This document shows, one piece after another, positions 45,226 to 54,300 of a DNA stretch of 64,000 nucleotides (its first letter is position 1; the number at the start of each line of letters is the position of its first letter). The position numbers and the translations under genes are program-made. This DNA comes from Halobellus sp. MBLA0158 (GTDB taxonomy: Archaea > Halobacteriota > Halobacteria > Halobacteriales > Haloferacaceae), in assembly GCF_041477585.1 (NCBI RefSeq), contig NZ_JBGNYA010000001.1:1860001-1924000 (forward strand), given 5' to 3'. A model generated the notes under the pieces. It was not told where the DNA came from, did no database searches, and was given only the letters and a program-made list of their open reading frames with translations.

Positions 45226-45738
45226 ATGAGCGACTCGGAGGTCTACGTCCTCGATCCGGCCGCCATCGAGGCCGACCGCGACCCCCTCGGAGTCGGCGCC
45301 GGCGACGCGCCGTCGGGGACGTACGCGCTCGTGTACTCGCTCCGGAAGGCGGCGACGCTCCCCGTCGGCGCGCTCGGCCGGGCCGCGTTCCCGGCCGGCG
45401 CCTACGCGTACGTCGGGAGCGCCTTCGGCTCGAACGGGCTGGGCCGGATCGACCGCCACCGACGCGTCGCCGCCGGCGACCACGACGTCACCCACTGGCA
45501 CGTCGACTACCTCGGCGCCCACCCGGAGACGTCGCTGACGTCGGTGCTCGCCGCCCCCGACGCCGACGTGGAGTGCGCGCTCGCGTCCGAACTGCTGGGG
45601 ACTGAATCGGCGCGAGCGCCGCCGCTGGCCGGCTTCGGCGCGTCGGACTGTGACTGTCCGGCCCACCTTGTCGCGGGAGCGGACGGAGACGAGCTCCGCT
45701 CGGCGGTGCGGTCGGCGTTCGAGGCCGTCTCGGAGTAA
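45226..45738 (+). CDS. GIY-YIG-like DUF123 protein
   Basis: The 170-residue product matches the DUF123 type, a branch of GIY-YIG-like domains that in some archaea is fused to endonuclease III. GTYALVYSL near 31-39 stands in the place of the first GIY motif, and AGAYAYVGSAFG near 61-72 in that of YIG, followed by RIDRHRR. The HWHVDYLG segment and the three Cys in SDCDCPAHL near 142-150 are also family features. Nuclease activity is not shown. It starts directly at the DCC stop codon. Confidence 0.8.
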   Translation: MSDSEVYVLDPAAIEADRDPLGVGAGDAPSGTYALVYSLRKAATLPVGALGRAAFPAGAYAYVGSAFGSNGLGRIDRHRRVAAGDHDVTHWHVDYLGAHPETSLTSVLAAPDADVECALASELLGTESARAPPLAGFGASDCDCPAHLVAGADGDELRSAVRSAFEAVSE

Positions 45739-45995
45739 TCAGACGAACGCCGCACCGGTCCGGGCAAGGCCGGTGCGGGTTCGCGGGTGGCTCGCGGCGC
45801 ACTCACCGGAGCCGCACTCACGGCGTGTGTCGTACTGCGAGGCCACGATATGCCGGTTGTCAGAGGCACCCCGGCAGGGCCTTCATTCGCCGTCTGACTA
45901 CTTATACTCACCCACTCGTTCGACAGAATCGTACGAGTGTCAAAGAGTGACTCACGCGGCGGCCCAGAACCGAACGCCTCGCTCGGGGGTCGGCG
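45739..45995. other. Intergenic region with a GC-rich hairpin
   Basis: These 257 bp lie between two convergent genes. CCGCACCGG at 45750-45758 pairs with CCGGTGCGG at 45770-45778 (9-bp stem), just after the DUF123 gene; no T-run follows. CACTCGT at 45913-45919 and ACGAGTG at 45933-45939 form a weaker inverted repeat. No gene is supported. Confidence 0.45.
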
Positions 45996-46973
45996 TCACT
46001 CGAACATCCCGGTCGACATATACCGCTCGCCGCTGTCCCAGAAGACCGTGATCACGAGCGGTCGGTCGTCGGGCGCGGCGTCGTCTGCTTCGTCGTCCGC
46101 CTCGGGCTCAATGATGTATCCCGGCTCTGCGTCCCGCGCCGTCGCGTCGGGATCGGCGAGCCGTTCGGCGACGCGCTTGGCGGCGAGGTTCGAGGCCCCC
46201 GAGGACTGGCCGACGAAGATCCCCTCCTCGCGGGCGAGGCGGCGACACTCGGCCTCGGCCTCGTCGATGGTGACCGTCTCGACGCCGTCGAGCAGGTCCG
46301 TATCGAGGTTCGGGCTGACGAAGCCCGGGCCCATCCCCTGGAAGTCGTCGATGCCGGGCTCGCCGCCCGAGAGGACGGCGTTGTCGGCGGGCTCGACCGC
46401 GACGATCTCCATCTCGGGGAACGCCTCGCGGAGGCGACGGCCGATGCCGGTGATCGTCCCGCCGGTGCCGACGCCCGCGACGAGCGCGTCGACGGTGCGG
46501 TCGCCGATCTGGTCGAGGATCTCCTCGGCGGTCGTGAGGTAATGTGCGCGGGGGTTCGCGTCGTTTTCGAACTGCCTGAGCTGGAACATCCCCTCGGCCT
46601 CCAGTTCGTCGGCGCGGTCTTTCGCATCGGAGATGTCGCCCTCGACGAGTTCGATGTCGGCGCCGTAGGCCTTCATAATACCGCGGCGCTCCGGTGACTT
46701 CGAGGACGGCATCACGACCGTGAGGTCGTAGCCCTTCACGGCGGCGACGACCGCGAGGCCGATCCCGGTGTTGCCGCTCGTGGGCTCGACGAGCGCGTCG
46801 CCGGGGGAGATCTCGCCCTCGCGCTCGGCGCGCTCGATCATCGCGAGCGCCGGGCGGTCCTTCGCCGATCCCCCGGGGTTCTTCGATTCGATCTTCGCGG
46901 CGACCGTCGCGCCCGGCGGGGAGTCGACGCGGACGAGCGGCGACCCGATCGTCTCCAGCACGTTGTCCTTCAT
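45996..46973 (-). CDS. cysK: Cysteine synthase A (O-acetylserine sulfhydrylase-type)
   Basis: The 325-residue product is a type II PLP enzyme. Lys38 in NPGGSAKDRPAL is the Schiff-base residue; PTSGNTGIGLAVVAA near 75-90 binds substrate, GTGGTITGIGRRL near 175-187 binds PLP phosphate, and GQSSGASN near 263-270 completes the site. It makes cysteine from O-acetylserine or a related acceptor and sulfide. ATG 46973 is chosen because the conserved N-terminus (LETIGSPLVRV) starts just after it. An insertion of about 20 acidic residues near 290-310 is typical halophilic decoration. It is divergent from the thioredoxin gene by 169 bp. Confidence 0.95.
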   Translation of the reverse strand: MKDNVLETIGSPLVRVDSPPGATVAAKIESKNPGGSAKDRPALAMIERAEREGEISPGDALVEPTSGNTGIGLAVVAAVKGYDLTVVMPSSKSPERRGIMKAYGADIELVEGDISDAKDRADELEAEGMFQLRQFENDANPRAHYLTTAEEILDQIGDRTVDALVAGVGTGGTITGIGRRLREAFPEMEIVAVEPADNAVLSGGEPGIDDFQGMGPGFVSPNLDTDLLDGVETVTIDEAEAECRRLAREEGIFVGQSSGASNLAAKRVAERLADPDATARDAEPGYIIEPEADDEADDAAPDDRPLVITVFWDSGERYMSTGMFE

Positions 46974-47142
46974 ATCCCACCGTTCGACGGTGGGGCACAA
47001 GACGATGACGACGCCGGACGCGGCGTGCCGGTACCGACGACGCGCGCCGGGGACGCGCTCGTCGAGCCCACGAGCGGCGGCGAGACGGAGCGACGCGGAT
47101 CCGACCGCGAGGTTTACGCCGCCGGCCCGCGTACGGCCGCGT

Positions 47143-47529
47143 ATGTCCGAATCCGAGACCGAGGCCGGCACGCTGGAGACGATGCGACCGAACCCCGCCT
47201 GGAGCGCCGACGCCCACGAGGACGCCGTCGAGGCGCTCTCCGAGGAGGGGCTCGTGTTCCGCGTCTGGGGCGGCGACTGGTGCGGCGACTGCCGCGGCCA
47301 GCTCCCCGACTTCGGGGCCGCGCTCGACGCGGCGGGCGTCCCCGACGAGCGCGTCCACCACTACCCCGTCGAGAAGGAAGACGACGGGAGCAAGACCGGC
47401 CCGCTCGTCGAGGAGTACGGGATCGAACTGATCCCCACCGTCGTCGTCGAACGCGACGGCGAGGAGGTCACCCGCTACGTCGAAGACGAGGACCGACCGA
47501 TCGCGGCCTACCTCGCAGCGCGGCTGTAA
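47143..47529 (+). CDS. Thioredoxin family protein
   Basis: The 128-residue product has a thioredoxin fold with active site WCGDCRGQ (Cys47 and Cys50), not the usual WCGPC, and a cis-proline segment IELIPTVVV near 100-108. The GDC active site is found in haloarchaeal thioredoxin-like proteins of undetermined partner. It should act in disulfide exchange in the cytoplasm. A T6 run downstream probably ends its transcript. Confidence 0.88.
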   Translation: MSESETEAGTLETMRPNPAWSADAHEDAVEALSEEGLVFRVWGGDWCGDCRGQLPDFGAALDAAGVPDERVHHYPVEKEDDGSKTGPLVEEYGIELIPTVVVERDGEEVTRYVEDEDRPIAAYLAARL

Positions 47530-47568
47530 CCCCGCCGCTCGGCCGTTCGATCGCCCGTCGACTCGTGC

Positions 47569-47574
47569 TTTTTT
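47569..47574 (+). terminator. T-run terminator after the thioredoxin gene
   Basis: TTTTTT on the coding strand 40 bp after the stop codon and 28 bp before the kinase start; oligo-T is the usual archaeal termination signal read by RNA polymerase with aCPSF1/FttA. Confidence 0.5.
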
Positions 47575-47601
47575 GTGCGTCCCGTTCCGTAGTCGACACG
47601 A

Positions 47602-49002
47602 ATGGTCCCTCCGGACCCGGATGGTATCCTGCTCGATTACTCGCAGGACAAGGTCGTGCTCTTGGACGAGTCGGGGACGTTCACGTACGCCAACGACGCC
47701 GTCGAGCCCATCCTCGGATTCGCGCCCGAGGAGCTCGTGGGCGAGAACGCCTTCGAGTACATCCACCCCGAGGACCGCGAGGCGGTCCGGACGGCGTTCG
47801 AGCGGACGATCGCGAGCGACGCGTTCACCGAGACGAGCGTCGAGTACCGCCACCGGGCGAAGGACGGCTCGTGGGTCTGGCTCGAAAGCCGGATGTCGAA
47901 CCTCACCGACTCGGCGCTCGACGGCTACGTCGTGAGCTCCCGCGACGTCACGGACCGCGTGCGGGCCGAAGAGGAGCGCCAGCGGACCGCAGAGCGGCTC
48001 GAAGAGATCGCCGCCGCCTCCGGCGACGTGCTGTGGATGTTCGACGCCGACTGGTCGGAGGTGCTCTTTGTCAACCCCGCCTACGAGGAGATCTACGGCC
48101 GGCCGGTCGAGGAACTGGAGTCGGACCCCGAGTCGTTCCTGGAGACGGTCCACCCCGACGACGTGCCGCAGGTGCGAGACGCGATGGAGTGTCTCAACTC
48201 GGGGATGTCGGTCGATATGGAGTACCGCATCGACGCCGAGGAGGGCCAGGACCGCTGGGTGTGGGTCCAGGCCGAGCCGATAATCGAGGACGGCGAGGTC
48301 GTCCGGATCACGGGCTTCACGAGCGACATCACCGACCGGCGCCGCCGCGAGCGACAGCTCTACGTGATGGACAATCTGCTCAGGCACAACCTCCGCAACG
48401 ACCTCAATCTCATCCTCGGGATGGCAGAGCTCATCGAAGACGACGTCCCGGAGGCCGAAGCGCGGACGGCGGTGATCCGCCGGACCGGCGAGGCCCTACT
48501 CGAAAGCGCCGAGAAGGGCCGGGAGATCATCGACCTCCTCACGAAGCGCGGGCGACGGGAGCGCCTGGACCTCGGGAACGTCGTCGCGGACGCGTGCGAC
48601 ACCGTCCACGAGCGGTTCGACCGGCCGATCGTCGAGACCGGCTCGATCGAGCCCTGCACCGTCCGCGCTCGCACCGAACTCCGCCTCTGTGTCGTCGAAC
48701 TCCTGGAGAACGCGATCCGCCACAGCGACAGCGAGACCCCGTTCGTCCGCGTCTCCGTCCACTGTGCGGACACTGGAGACGAGGCCGTACTCACCGTCGA
48801 AGACGACAGCGCGCCGATCCCGTCGATCGAGGCCGACGTCCTCGAAGGGAACCACGAGATGAACGACGTCTATCACAGCAGCGGGCTCGGCTTCTGGCTC
48901 CTCTACTGGTGCGTCGAGCTCTCCGGCGGGTCCGTGAGCGTCGAGTCCGACCCCGAGAGCGGCAACACCATCACGGTCAGGCTCCCGCTGGACGAAGGGT
49001 AG
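47602..49002 (+). CDS. PAS-PAS sensor histidine kinase
   Basis: The 466-residue product has two PAS domains (about residues 15-125 and 135-245), the second ending in the PAC-type DGEVVRITGFTSDITDRRR. A phospho-acceptor His follows near residue 261 in LLRHNLRNDL, and a HATPase domain from about 345 (LLENAIRHSD near 370, GLGFWLLYWC near 430). No membrane segment is present, so it senses a cytoplasmic signal. No response regulator lies next to it, as often in haloarchaea; the signal is unknown. Confidence 0.92.
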   Translation: MVPPDPDGILLDYSQDKVVLLDESGTFTYANDAVEPILGFAPEELVGENAFEYIHPEDREAVRTAFERTIASDAFTETSVEYRHRAKDGSWVWLESRMSNLTDSALDGYVVSSRDVTDRVRAEEERQRTAERLEEIAAASGDVLWMFDADWSEVLFVNPAYEEIYGRPVEELESDPESFLETVHPDDVPQVRDAMECLNSGMSVDMEYRIDAEEGQDRWVWVQAEPIIEDGEVVRITGFTSDITDRRRRERQLYVMDNLLRHNLRNDLNLILGMAELIEDDVPEAEARTAVIRRTGEALLESAEKGREIIDLLTKRGRRERLDLGNVVADACDTVHERFDRPIVETGSIEPCTVRARTELRLCVVELLENAIRHSDSETPFVRVSVHCADTGDEAVLTVEDDSAPIPSIEADVLEGNHEMNDVYHSSGLGFWLLYWCVELSGGSVSVESDPESGNTITVRLPLDEG

Positions 49003-49050
49003 CCGGCGCTTGAGCGACGGAGCGCCGGGATGCCGCGTCGGATCCGCCGG

Positions 49051-51291
49051 CTACGACCCGTCGGCGTCGGTGCCGGCGCCGACGTCCGAAGCTTGTCCGT
49101 CGTCGAACCACCCGAACGCCTCAGCGAGGTCGTGCGCGGGCGGCGAACAGACTCGGTCCTCGCAGACGTAGACGGTCGGCTCGCCGTCGCGCTCGGTCCG
49201 GCCCTTCCAGATCGGCGGCGCGGCGTCGAGGCTGAGGAGGTCCAGCCACTCGGCGAGCCCGTCGTCGGTCGCGGGCCGCGGCGCCACGATCCCGTCGGGA
49301 AGGTACGTGGACGCGAGCGACGACCGGAACGCTTCCGGGAGCCCGGCGGAGGCCTCGCCGACTCCCGAGGCCGCGATCACGACCTCCGTGCCGCCGCGGG
49401 CGCGCTTGTCCGCTGCCAGCGCGAGGGAGACGTGTTCCAGCGGGCGCCCGCGGATCGTGTCCCGGTGCGTGTCGACGACGTCGCCCACGGCGGCCGCGAG
49501 GCCCGCCTCGGGCGCGAACGCGTCCAGATCGAAGAGGAGAGACGCCGCGACGCCCGCGCTGGCCGGGGTGGTCTGGTCGCGGAGGTCCTGCGGGCACGTG
49601 ACGAGCGACTCCCCGTCGGCGGGCGTGAGATAGAACGTCCCGCTGTCGGCGTCGTAGAACGCCTCGACGATCGCCCGCGCGAGGTCGACGGCGAACGCCA
49701 GGTGGGCGACGTCGCCGGTCGCCTGATGCAGGTCGAACGCGCCGCGTGCGAGGAACGCGTAGTCGTCGAGGTAGCCCTGGCCCTTCACGTCGCCGTCCTT
49801 GTAGCGCCGGGCGAGCCGCGTTTTTTCGGGGTCCCACAGGTGCTCGCGCACGAAGTCGAGCGCGTCTGCGGCGAGGTCCGTGTAGTGGTCGTCGCCGAGA
49901 ATGAGGCCGCCGCGCGCGAGACTGCCGATCGCGAGGCCGTTCCACGACGCCAGGATCTTCTCGTCGCGCGCCGGGCGGACGCGCTCCGAGCGGGCCTCGA
50001 ACAGCGCCGCGCGGGCGTCGTCGAGATGCGCGATGATCTCGGACTCCGGGCGGTCGTACTCCGCCGCGAGGTCGGGGATCGAGCGCTGGACCGCGAGCAC
50101 GGTGGACCCCTCGAAGTTCCCTCCTTCAGTGATGCCGAAGCGCTCCATCGCGATCCCGGCGGTCAGTTCGTCGTCGACCGCGGCTTCGACCTTCGCTGGC
50201 GTCCAGACGTAGAATTTGCCCTCCTCGCCCTCGCTCCGGGCGTCGAGCGTGCTGAAGAAGCCGCCCTCGGCGTGGCGGAACTCCCGTTCGAGGAAGTCGA
50301 AGGTCTCGCGGGCGATCGTCGCGTACGCGTCTTTGCCCGTGAGCTGGTAGGCCGAGAGGTAGACGCGGGGGATCTCGGCGTTGTCGTAGAGCATCTTCTC
50401 GAAGTGCGGCACCGTCCACTCGCGATCCGTCGCGTAGCGATGGAAGCCGCCGCCGACGTGGTCGTAGACCCCGCCGGCCGCCATCGCGTCGAGCGTCTGG
50501 GTCGCCGCCGAGCGCGCCTCCTCGGTCCCCGAGCGCGCGTAGGCCCGCAGGAGGGCGTCGATCCGCCACGGCTGGGGGAACTTCGGGCCGCCGGAGCCGA
50601 AGCCGCCGTGCTCGCGGTCTGTCGCCCGGAGCGCCGACTTCGCGACGCTCCCGAGGATCTCAGCGCCGAACGGCGCCGCGTCGGCGTCGCTGTCGGCCGA
50701 CTCTCCGCCGACGCCTCCCATTCCGGCGTCGGGAGCGCCCCCCGACGTCGATTTGCCCGTCGTCTCCAACTGATCGCGGAGCGCGTCGGTCCACTGCGAC
50801 GCGCGGTTTTCGATCTCCTCGCGGTCCCGCTCCCAGGCCTGCGCGAACGACTCGCAGACGTCCAGAAAGCCCGGAGCGTTGCCGCGGCGGTCCCCCTCGC
50901 GTTTCGGGAAGTAGGTCCCGACGTAGAACGGCTCGCCCTCGGGGGTGAGCCAGACCGACAGCGGCCAGCCGCCCCCGCCGGTGACCCGCTGACAGATCGT
51001 CTGGTAGACTCTATCGAGGTCCGGGCGCTCCTCGCGGTCGACCTTGATCGGCACGAAGTAGTCGTTGAGCACGGCCGCGACCGCCTCGTCCTCGAAGCTC
51101 TCTTCGGCCATCACGTGACACCAGTGGCAGGCCGAGTAGCCGACCGAGAGGAAGATCGGGCGGTCGCGCTCTCTCGCGGCTGCGAGCGCCGCCTCGTCCC
51201 ACGGCTGCCAGTGGACCGGGTTGTCTGCGTGTTGCCGGAGGTACGGGCTCTCCTCCTCGTCGAGCCGGTTCCGAGCCAGCGGATCGTCCAT
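49051..51291 (-). CDS. DUF255 thioredoxin-domain protein (YyaL/SPATA20 family)
   Basis: The 746-residue product has an N-terminal thioredoxin-like domain with CHWCH (Cys55, Cys58) and SPYLRQHADNPVHWQPW at residues 15-31, the family signature, followed by an (alpha/alpha)6-type region resembling six-hairpin glycosidases (GGFGSGGPKFPQPW near 220, GGFHRYATDREWTVPHFEKMLYDNA near 280-305). The family is widespread from archaea to humans; its reaction is not established. It is divergent from purD, 153 bp apart. Confidence 0.92.
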   Translation of the reverse strand: MDDPLARNRLDEEESPYLRQHADNPVHWQPWDEAALAAARERDRPIFLSVGYSACHWCHVMAEESFEDEAVAAVLNDYFVPIKVDREERPDLDRVYQTICQRVTGGGGWPLSVWLTPEGEPFYVGTYFPKREGDRRGNAPGFLDVCESFAQAWERDREEIENRASQWTDALRDQLETTGKSTSGGAPDAGMGGVGGESADSDADAAPFGAEILGSVAKSALRATDREHGGFGSGGPKFPQPWRIDALLRAYARSGTEEARSAATQTLDAMAAGGVYDHVGGGFHRYATDREWTVPHFEKMLYDNAEIPRVYLSAYQLTGKDAYATIARETFDFLEREFRHAEGGFFSTLDARSEGEEGKFYVWTPAKVEAAVDDELTAGIAMERFGITEGGNFEGSTVLAVQRSIPDLAAEYDRPESEIIAHLDDARAALFEARSERVRPARDEKILASWNGLAIGSLARGGLILGDDHYTDLAADALDFVREHLWDPEKTRLARRYKDGDVKGQGYLDDYAFLARGAFDLHQATGDVAHLAFAVDLARAIVEAFYDADSGTFYLTPADGESLVTCPQDLRDQTTPASAGVAASLLFDLDAFAPEAGLAAAVGDVVDTHRDTIRGRPLEHVSLALAADKRARGGTEVVIAASGVGEASAGLPEAFRSSLASTYLPDGIVAPRPATDDGLAEWLDLLSLDAAPPIWKGRTERDGEPTVYVCEDRVCSPPAHDLAEAFGWFDDGQASDVGAGTDADGS

Positions 51292-51444
51292 ACCCGCGGT
51301 AGGCGACTGGCAGGGAAAAGCGGTGTGACGTCGGAACCGATCCGCCCCTTATGCTCGCTCGTCCCGCGTCGACAACCACGAACGTGCATACCGAGCGATC
51401 GAAAAAGAGCAACCTTTACACTCCTATGCGTACCCCCTCCGGGT

Positions 51445-52743
51445 ATGACAGACTCCGAGACGGTCCTCCTCGTCGGGGGCGGCGGACGCGAGCACGCGAT
51501 CGCCCGCGCCCTGACGGACGACCCGGCGTGCGAACTGTACGCGGTCGCGAGCAACCGAAACCCCGGCATCGTCGGACTCGCGGCGGGGTTCGAGACGGCC
51601 GACGAGCGGGCCGCAGACGAGATCGTCGCCTACGCCGAGGACGTCGGCGCCGACCTGGCGATCATCGGCCCCGAGTCGGCCCTGGAGGCGGGCGTCGCCG
51701 ACGCGCTCGACGAGGCCGGCGTCTACACCTTCGGGCCGGGCGCCGAGGCCGCCCGGATCGAGACGGACAAGGCCTTCCAGCGGGAGTTTATGCAGTCCGA
51801 GGACATCCCCGGCTGTCCGGACTTCGCCGTCTTCGACGACGTGGAGGCCGCCTGCGACTACATAGACGAGTACGACGGCGACCTCGCGGTCAAGCCCGCG
51901 GGCCTCACCGGCGGCAAGGGCGTGAAGGTCATCGGCGATCAGGTCGACGAGGAGGGAGCCAAGACGTACCTCCGCGAGAACCAGTACGATAGAGTCGTCC
52001 TCGAAGAGCGCCTCGTCGGCGAGGAGTTCACCGTCCAGGCGTTCGTCGCCAACGGCGAGATCCGGACGACGCCCGCCGTCCAGGATCACAAGCGCGCCTA
52101 CGAGGGCGACGAGGGCCCGAACACCGGCGGGATGGGCAGTTACAGCGACGCGACGCCCGAACTGCCGTTTATGACGGCCGACGACTACGAGGCCGCCGTC
52201 GACATCCTCGAAGCCACGGTCGAGGCCTTGCCCGACTACAAGGGCGTCCTCTACGGGCAGTTTATGCTCGGCGCCGAGGGCCCCCGCGTCGTCGAGTTCA
52301 ACGCCCGCTTCGGCGACCCCGAGGCGATGAACACGCTGCCGGTGCTCGAAACGTCGTTCCTCGACGTGCTGGTCGCCGCCCGCGACGACAACCCCCTTCC
52401 GGACCTCGAATTCGCCGAGCGGGCAACTGTCTGCAAGTACGCCGTCCCCGACGGCTATCCGACCGACCCCGACAGCGGCGCGAAGATCGCCGTCGACGAG
52501 GAGACCGTCGGCGACGCGCTCCTCTTCTATGCCAGCGTCGACGCCCGCGAGGACGGCCTCTACACGACGACCTCCCGCTCGTTCGCGGTCGTCGGCGTCG
52601 CAGACACCATCGAGGCGGCCGAAAAACAGGCCGAAGACGGCCTCGCGGCCGCCGGCGACGGCCTCCGCATCCGCCACGACGTCGGCAAGGCCGACCTCGT
52701 CCAGCGCCGCATCGACCATATGAACGACCTCCGCGGCGAGTAG
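51445..52743 (+). CDS. purD: Phosphoribosylamine-glycine ligase
   Basis: The 432-residue product is an ATP-grasp enzyme of purine synthesis: it joins 5-phosphoribosylamine and glycine to give GAR. LLVGGGGREHAIA near residue 8-20 is the conserved N-terminus, PAGLTGGKGVKV near 150 the ATP-binding loop and GPNTGGMGSYS near 225-235 the signature. ATG 51445 is the start, with a TTTACA box 27 bp upstream. The frame is open far upstream, but only as the antisense of the DUF255 gene. Length is normal for PurD. Confidence 0.96.
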   Translation: MTDSETVLLVGGGGREHAIARALTDDPACELYAVASNRNPGIVGLAAGFETADERAADEIVAYAEDVGADLAIIGPESALEAGVADALDEAGVYTFGPGAEAARIETDKAFQREFMQSEDIPGCPDFAVFDDVEAACDYIDEYDGDLAVKPAGLTGGKGVKVIGDQVDEEGAKTYLRENQYDRVVLEERLVGEEFTVQAFVANGEIRTTPAVQDHKRAYEGDEGPNTGGMGSYSDATPELPFMTADDYEAAVDILEATVEALPDYKGVLYGQFMLGAEGPRVVEFNARFGDPEAMNTLPVLETSFLDVLVAARDDNPLPDLEFAERATVCKYAVPDGYPTDPDSGAKIAVDEETVGDALLFYASVDAREDGLYTTTSRSFAVVGVADTIEAAEKQAEDGLAAAGDGLRIRHDVGKADLVQRRIDHMNDLRGE

Positions 52744-52811
52744 CGGTCCCGTACGGACCTCGCCGCCTCCGACGAGCGAACCTTTTGTTCGTCGCCCGCC
52801 TATCGGGAGTC

Positions 52812-53441
52812 GTGAGCGACGACGCCGACGGGACGGACGAGTCGAGACCGGGAGACGATCGCAGAGCGGACCGCAGACACGATCGACTGCGGCGCCACTC
52901 GACCCCCGGCGTCGGCAACTCCCTCCGGCGCTGGACGGACGCGAAACCGGTCTGGCGGGTCGCGCTCAACTACGTTCTGGTGTGGATCGCCCGCGTCGTC
53001 CCGTCGCTCCGCCTCCGCAACTGGGCGCTCCGGCGTCTCGGCGTGACCGTCGGCGAGGGCGTCTCCTGGGGGCTGGAGGCGACGCCGGACGTCTTCTGGC
53101 CCGAGCATATCACCCTCGGCGACCACGCCGTCGTCGGCTACGACTCGGTGCTCCTCTGTCACGAGTTCCTCCAGGACGAGTACCGGACCGGGGAGGTCGT
53201 CGTCAGCGACCGCGCGATGATCGGCGCGAAGGCGGTGGTCCTCCCCGGGGTCCGGATCGGCGAGGGTGCACAGGTGGGCGCGAACTCCCTCGTGACCGAG
53301 GACGTCCCGCCGGGGGCGACCGTCGTGGGCGTGCCCGCGCGGCCGGTCGAACGCGAGGGAGGTGCCGACGACGGCGACAGCGACGACGGCACAGAAAGGG
53401 ACGGCGACGACGAGACCTCGAACCGCGGACCCGACGAGTGA
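52812..53441 (+). CDS. Hexapeptide-repeat acyltransferase
   Basis: The 209-residue product has a disordered acidic start (1-35), a hydrophobic or amphipathic segment (about 45-65) and a left-handed beta-helix part with hexapeptide repeats (ITLGDHAVVGYDSVLL near 97-112 and RAMIGAKAVVLPGVRIGEGAQVGANSLVTEDVPPG near 133-167). The end GVPARPV is typical of serine/sugar O-acetyltransferases such as the MaaA/NodL group. Substrate is unknown. A GTG at 52812 is chosen as start. Confidence 0.82.
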   Translation: MSDDADGTDESRPGDDRRADRRHDRLRRHSTPGVGNSLRRWTDAKPVWRVALNYVLVWIARVVPSLRLRNWALRRLGVTVGEGVSWGLEATPDVFWPEHITLGDHAVVGYDSVLLCHEFLQDEYRTGEVVVSDRAMIGAKAVVLPGVRIGEGAQVGANSLVTEDVPPGATVVGVPARPVEREGGADDGDSDDGTERDGDDETSNRGPDE

Positions 53442-53460
53442 TCGACGGGAGCGATGGCCG

Positions 53461-54300
53461 CTACTCGCGGATGCGGACGACGCCGTCCTCGAAGACAGCG
53501 CTGTTGGGGACGACGAACTCCTCGCCGTCGTTCTCGATGTGGGTCACGAAGAGGTTCACCTCCTGGACGATCCCGCGGTTTCCGCCGATCTCGACCTCGT
53601 CGCCGATAGAGTAGGGCTGATTCAAGAGGAGGTACGACCCGGCCGCACCGGACTTCAGAAGGTCCGAGAGCGCGATCCCGCCGAGCAGGACCACGGCGAA
53701 GAGGTACGCCGCGAGTAGGACGACCAGCGCGAGCGTCGCGACGCCGAGCTGGGAGAGCGCGATGAGCACCGCGATGTAGAAGACGGTTACCTTCGCGATC
53801 TGCGGGAACACCCCGATCTGCGGGAGCTTGATCCCCGTCAGGCGCTCGCTGACGACGAGGTGGGCCTTGTCGCCGACGACGACGCCGACGATGAGGATCA
53901 CGACCGCGAGGAACAGCTGCGGGAGGAACTGGACGGTCCGGCTCCAGAAGGTCGCCGCGATCGAGATGTTCGCGATCGACAGCAGCAGCAGGACCGCGAT
54001 CCCGATGACGAAGTAGCGCACCAGAGAGCCCAGCACCTCGACGGTCGAGGTGTCGAAGTTCCGCGCGGTCCGCTCGAAGGCGGTCCCCTCGATCGCCTCC
54101 GGGACGCCCAGGCGGACGAGGATCCGGGTCGTCAGCGCCCCGAGGACGAACGCGACCGTCAGCCCGACGACGATCACGAGGAGCGCCGCCCAGATCTCGC
54201 GGGGCACGGTCCGGATCACCCGATCGAGGATCTGCGTATCGAACTGGAGCGCGGTCGGAACCGCTCCGCTCGCGGCCGCGGGCGCCTCGACCCCGGTCAT
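53461..54300 (-). CDS. mscS: MscS-family mechanosensitive channel
   Basis: The 279-residue product has four or five hydrophobic segments (about 38-60, 92-112, 128-150, 160-185, 187-210) and then a short beta domain with QPYSIGDEVEIGGNRGIVQEVN near 230-250, which is the MscS beta-domain signature, and VTHIENDGEEFVVPNSAVFED near 252-272. The cytoplasmic cage is shorter than in E. coli MscS, as in other small archaeal members. It opens on membrane tension and releases solutes after a drop in salinity. Its ATG overlaps the dacZ stop in TGATG, so the two are translationally coupled. Confidence 0.9.
   Translation of the reverse strand: MTGVEAPAAASGAVPTALQFDTQILDRVIRTVPREIWAALLVIVVGLTVAFVLGALTTRILVRLGVPEAIEGTAFERTARNFDTSTVEVLGSLVRYFVIGIAVLLLLSIANISIAATFWSRTVQFLPQLFLAVVILIVGVVVGDKAHLVVSERLTGIKLPQIGVFPQIAKVTVFYIAVLIALSQLGVATLALVVLLAAYLFAVVLLGGIALSDLLKSGAAGSYLLLNQPYSIGDEVEIGGNRGIVQEVNLFVTHIENDGEEFVVPNSAVFEDGVVRIRE

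Noticed and set aside
49030-51444. Upstream extension of the purD frame
   Set aside because: The extension is the antisense of the DUF255 gene; PurD itself starts with its conserved N-terminus at 51445.
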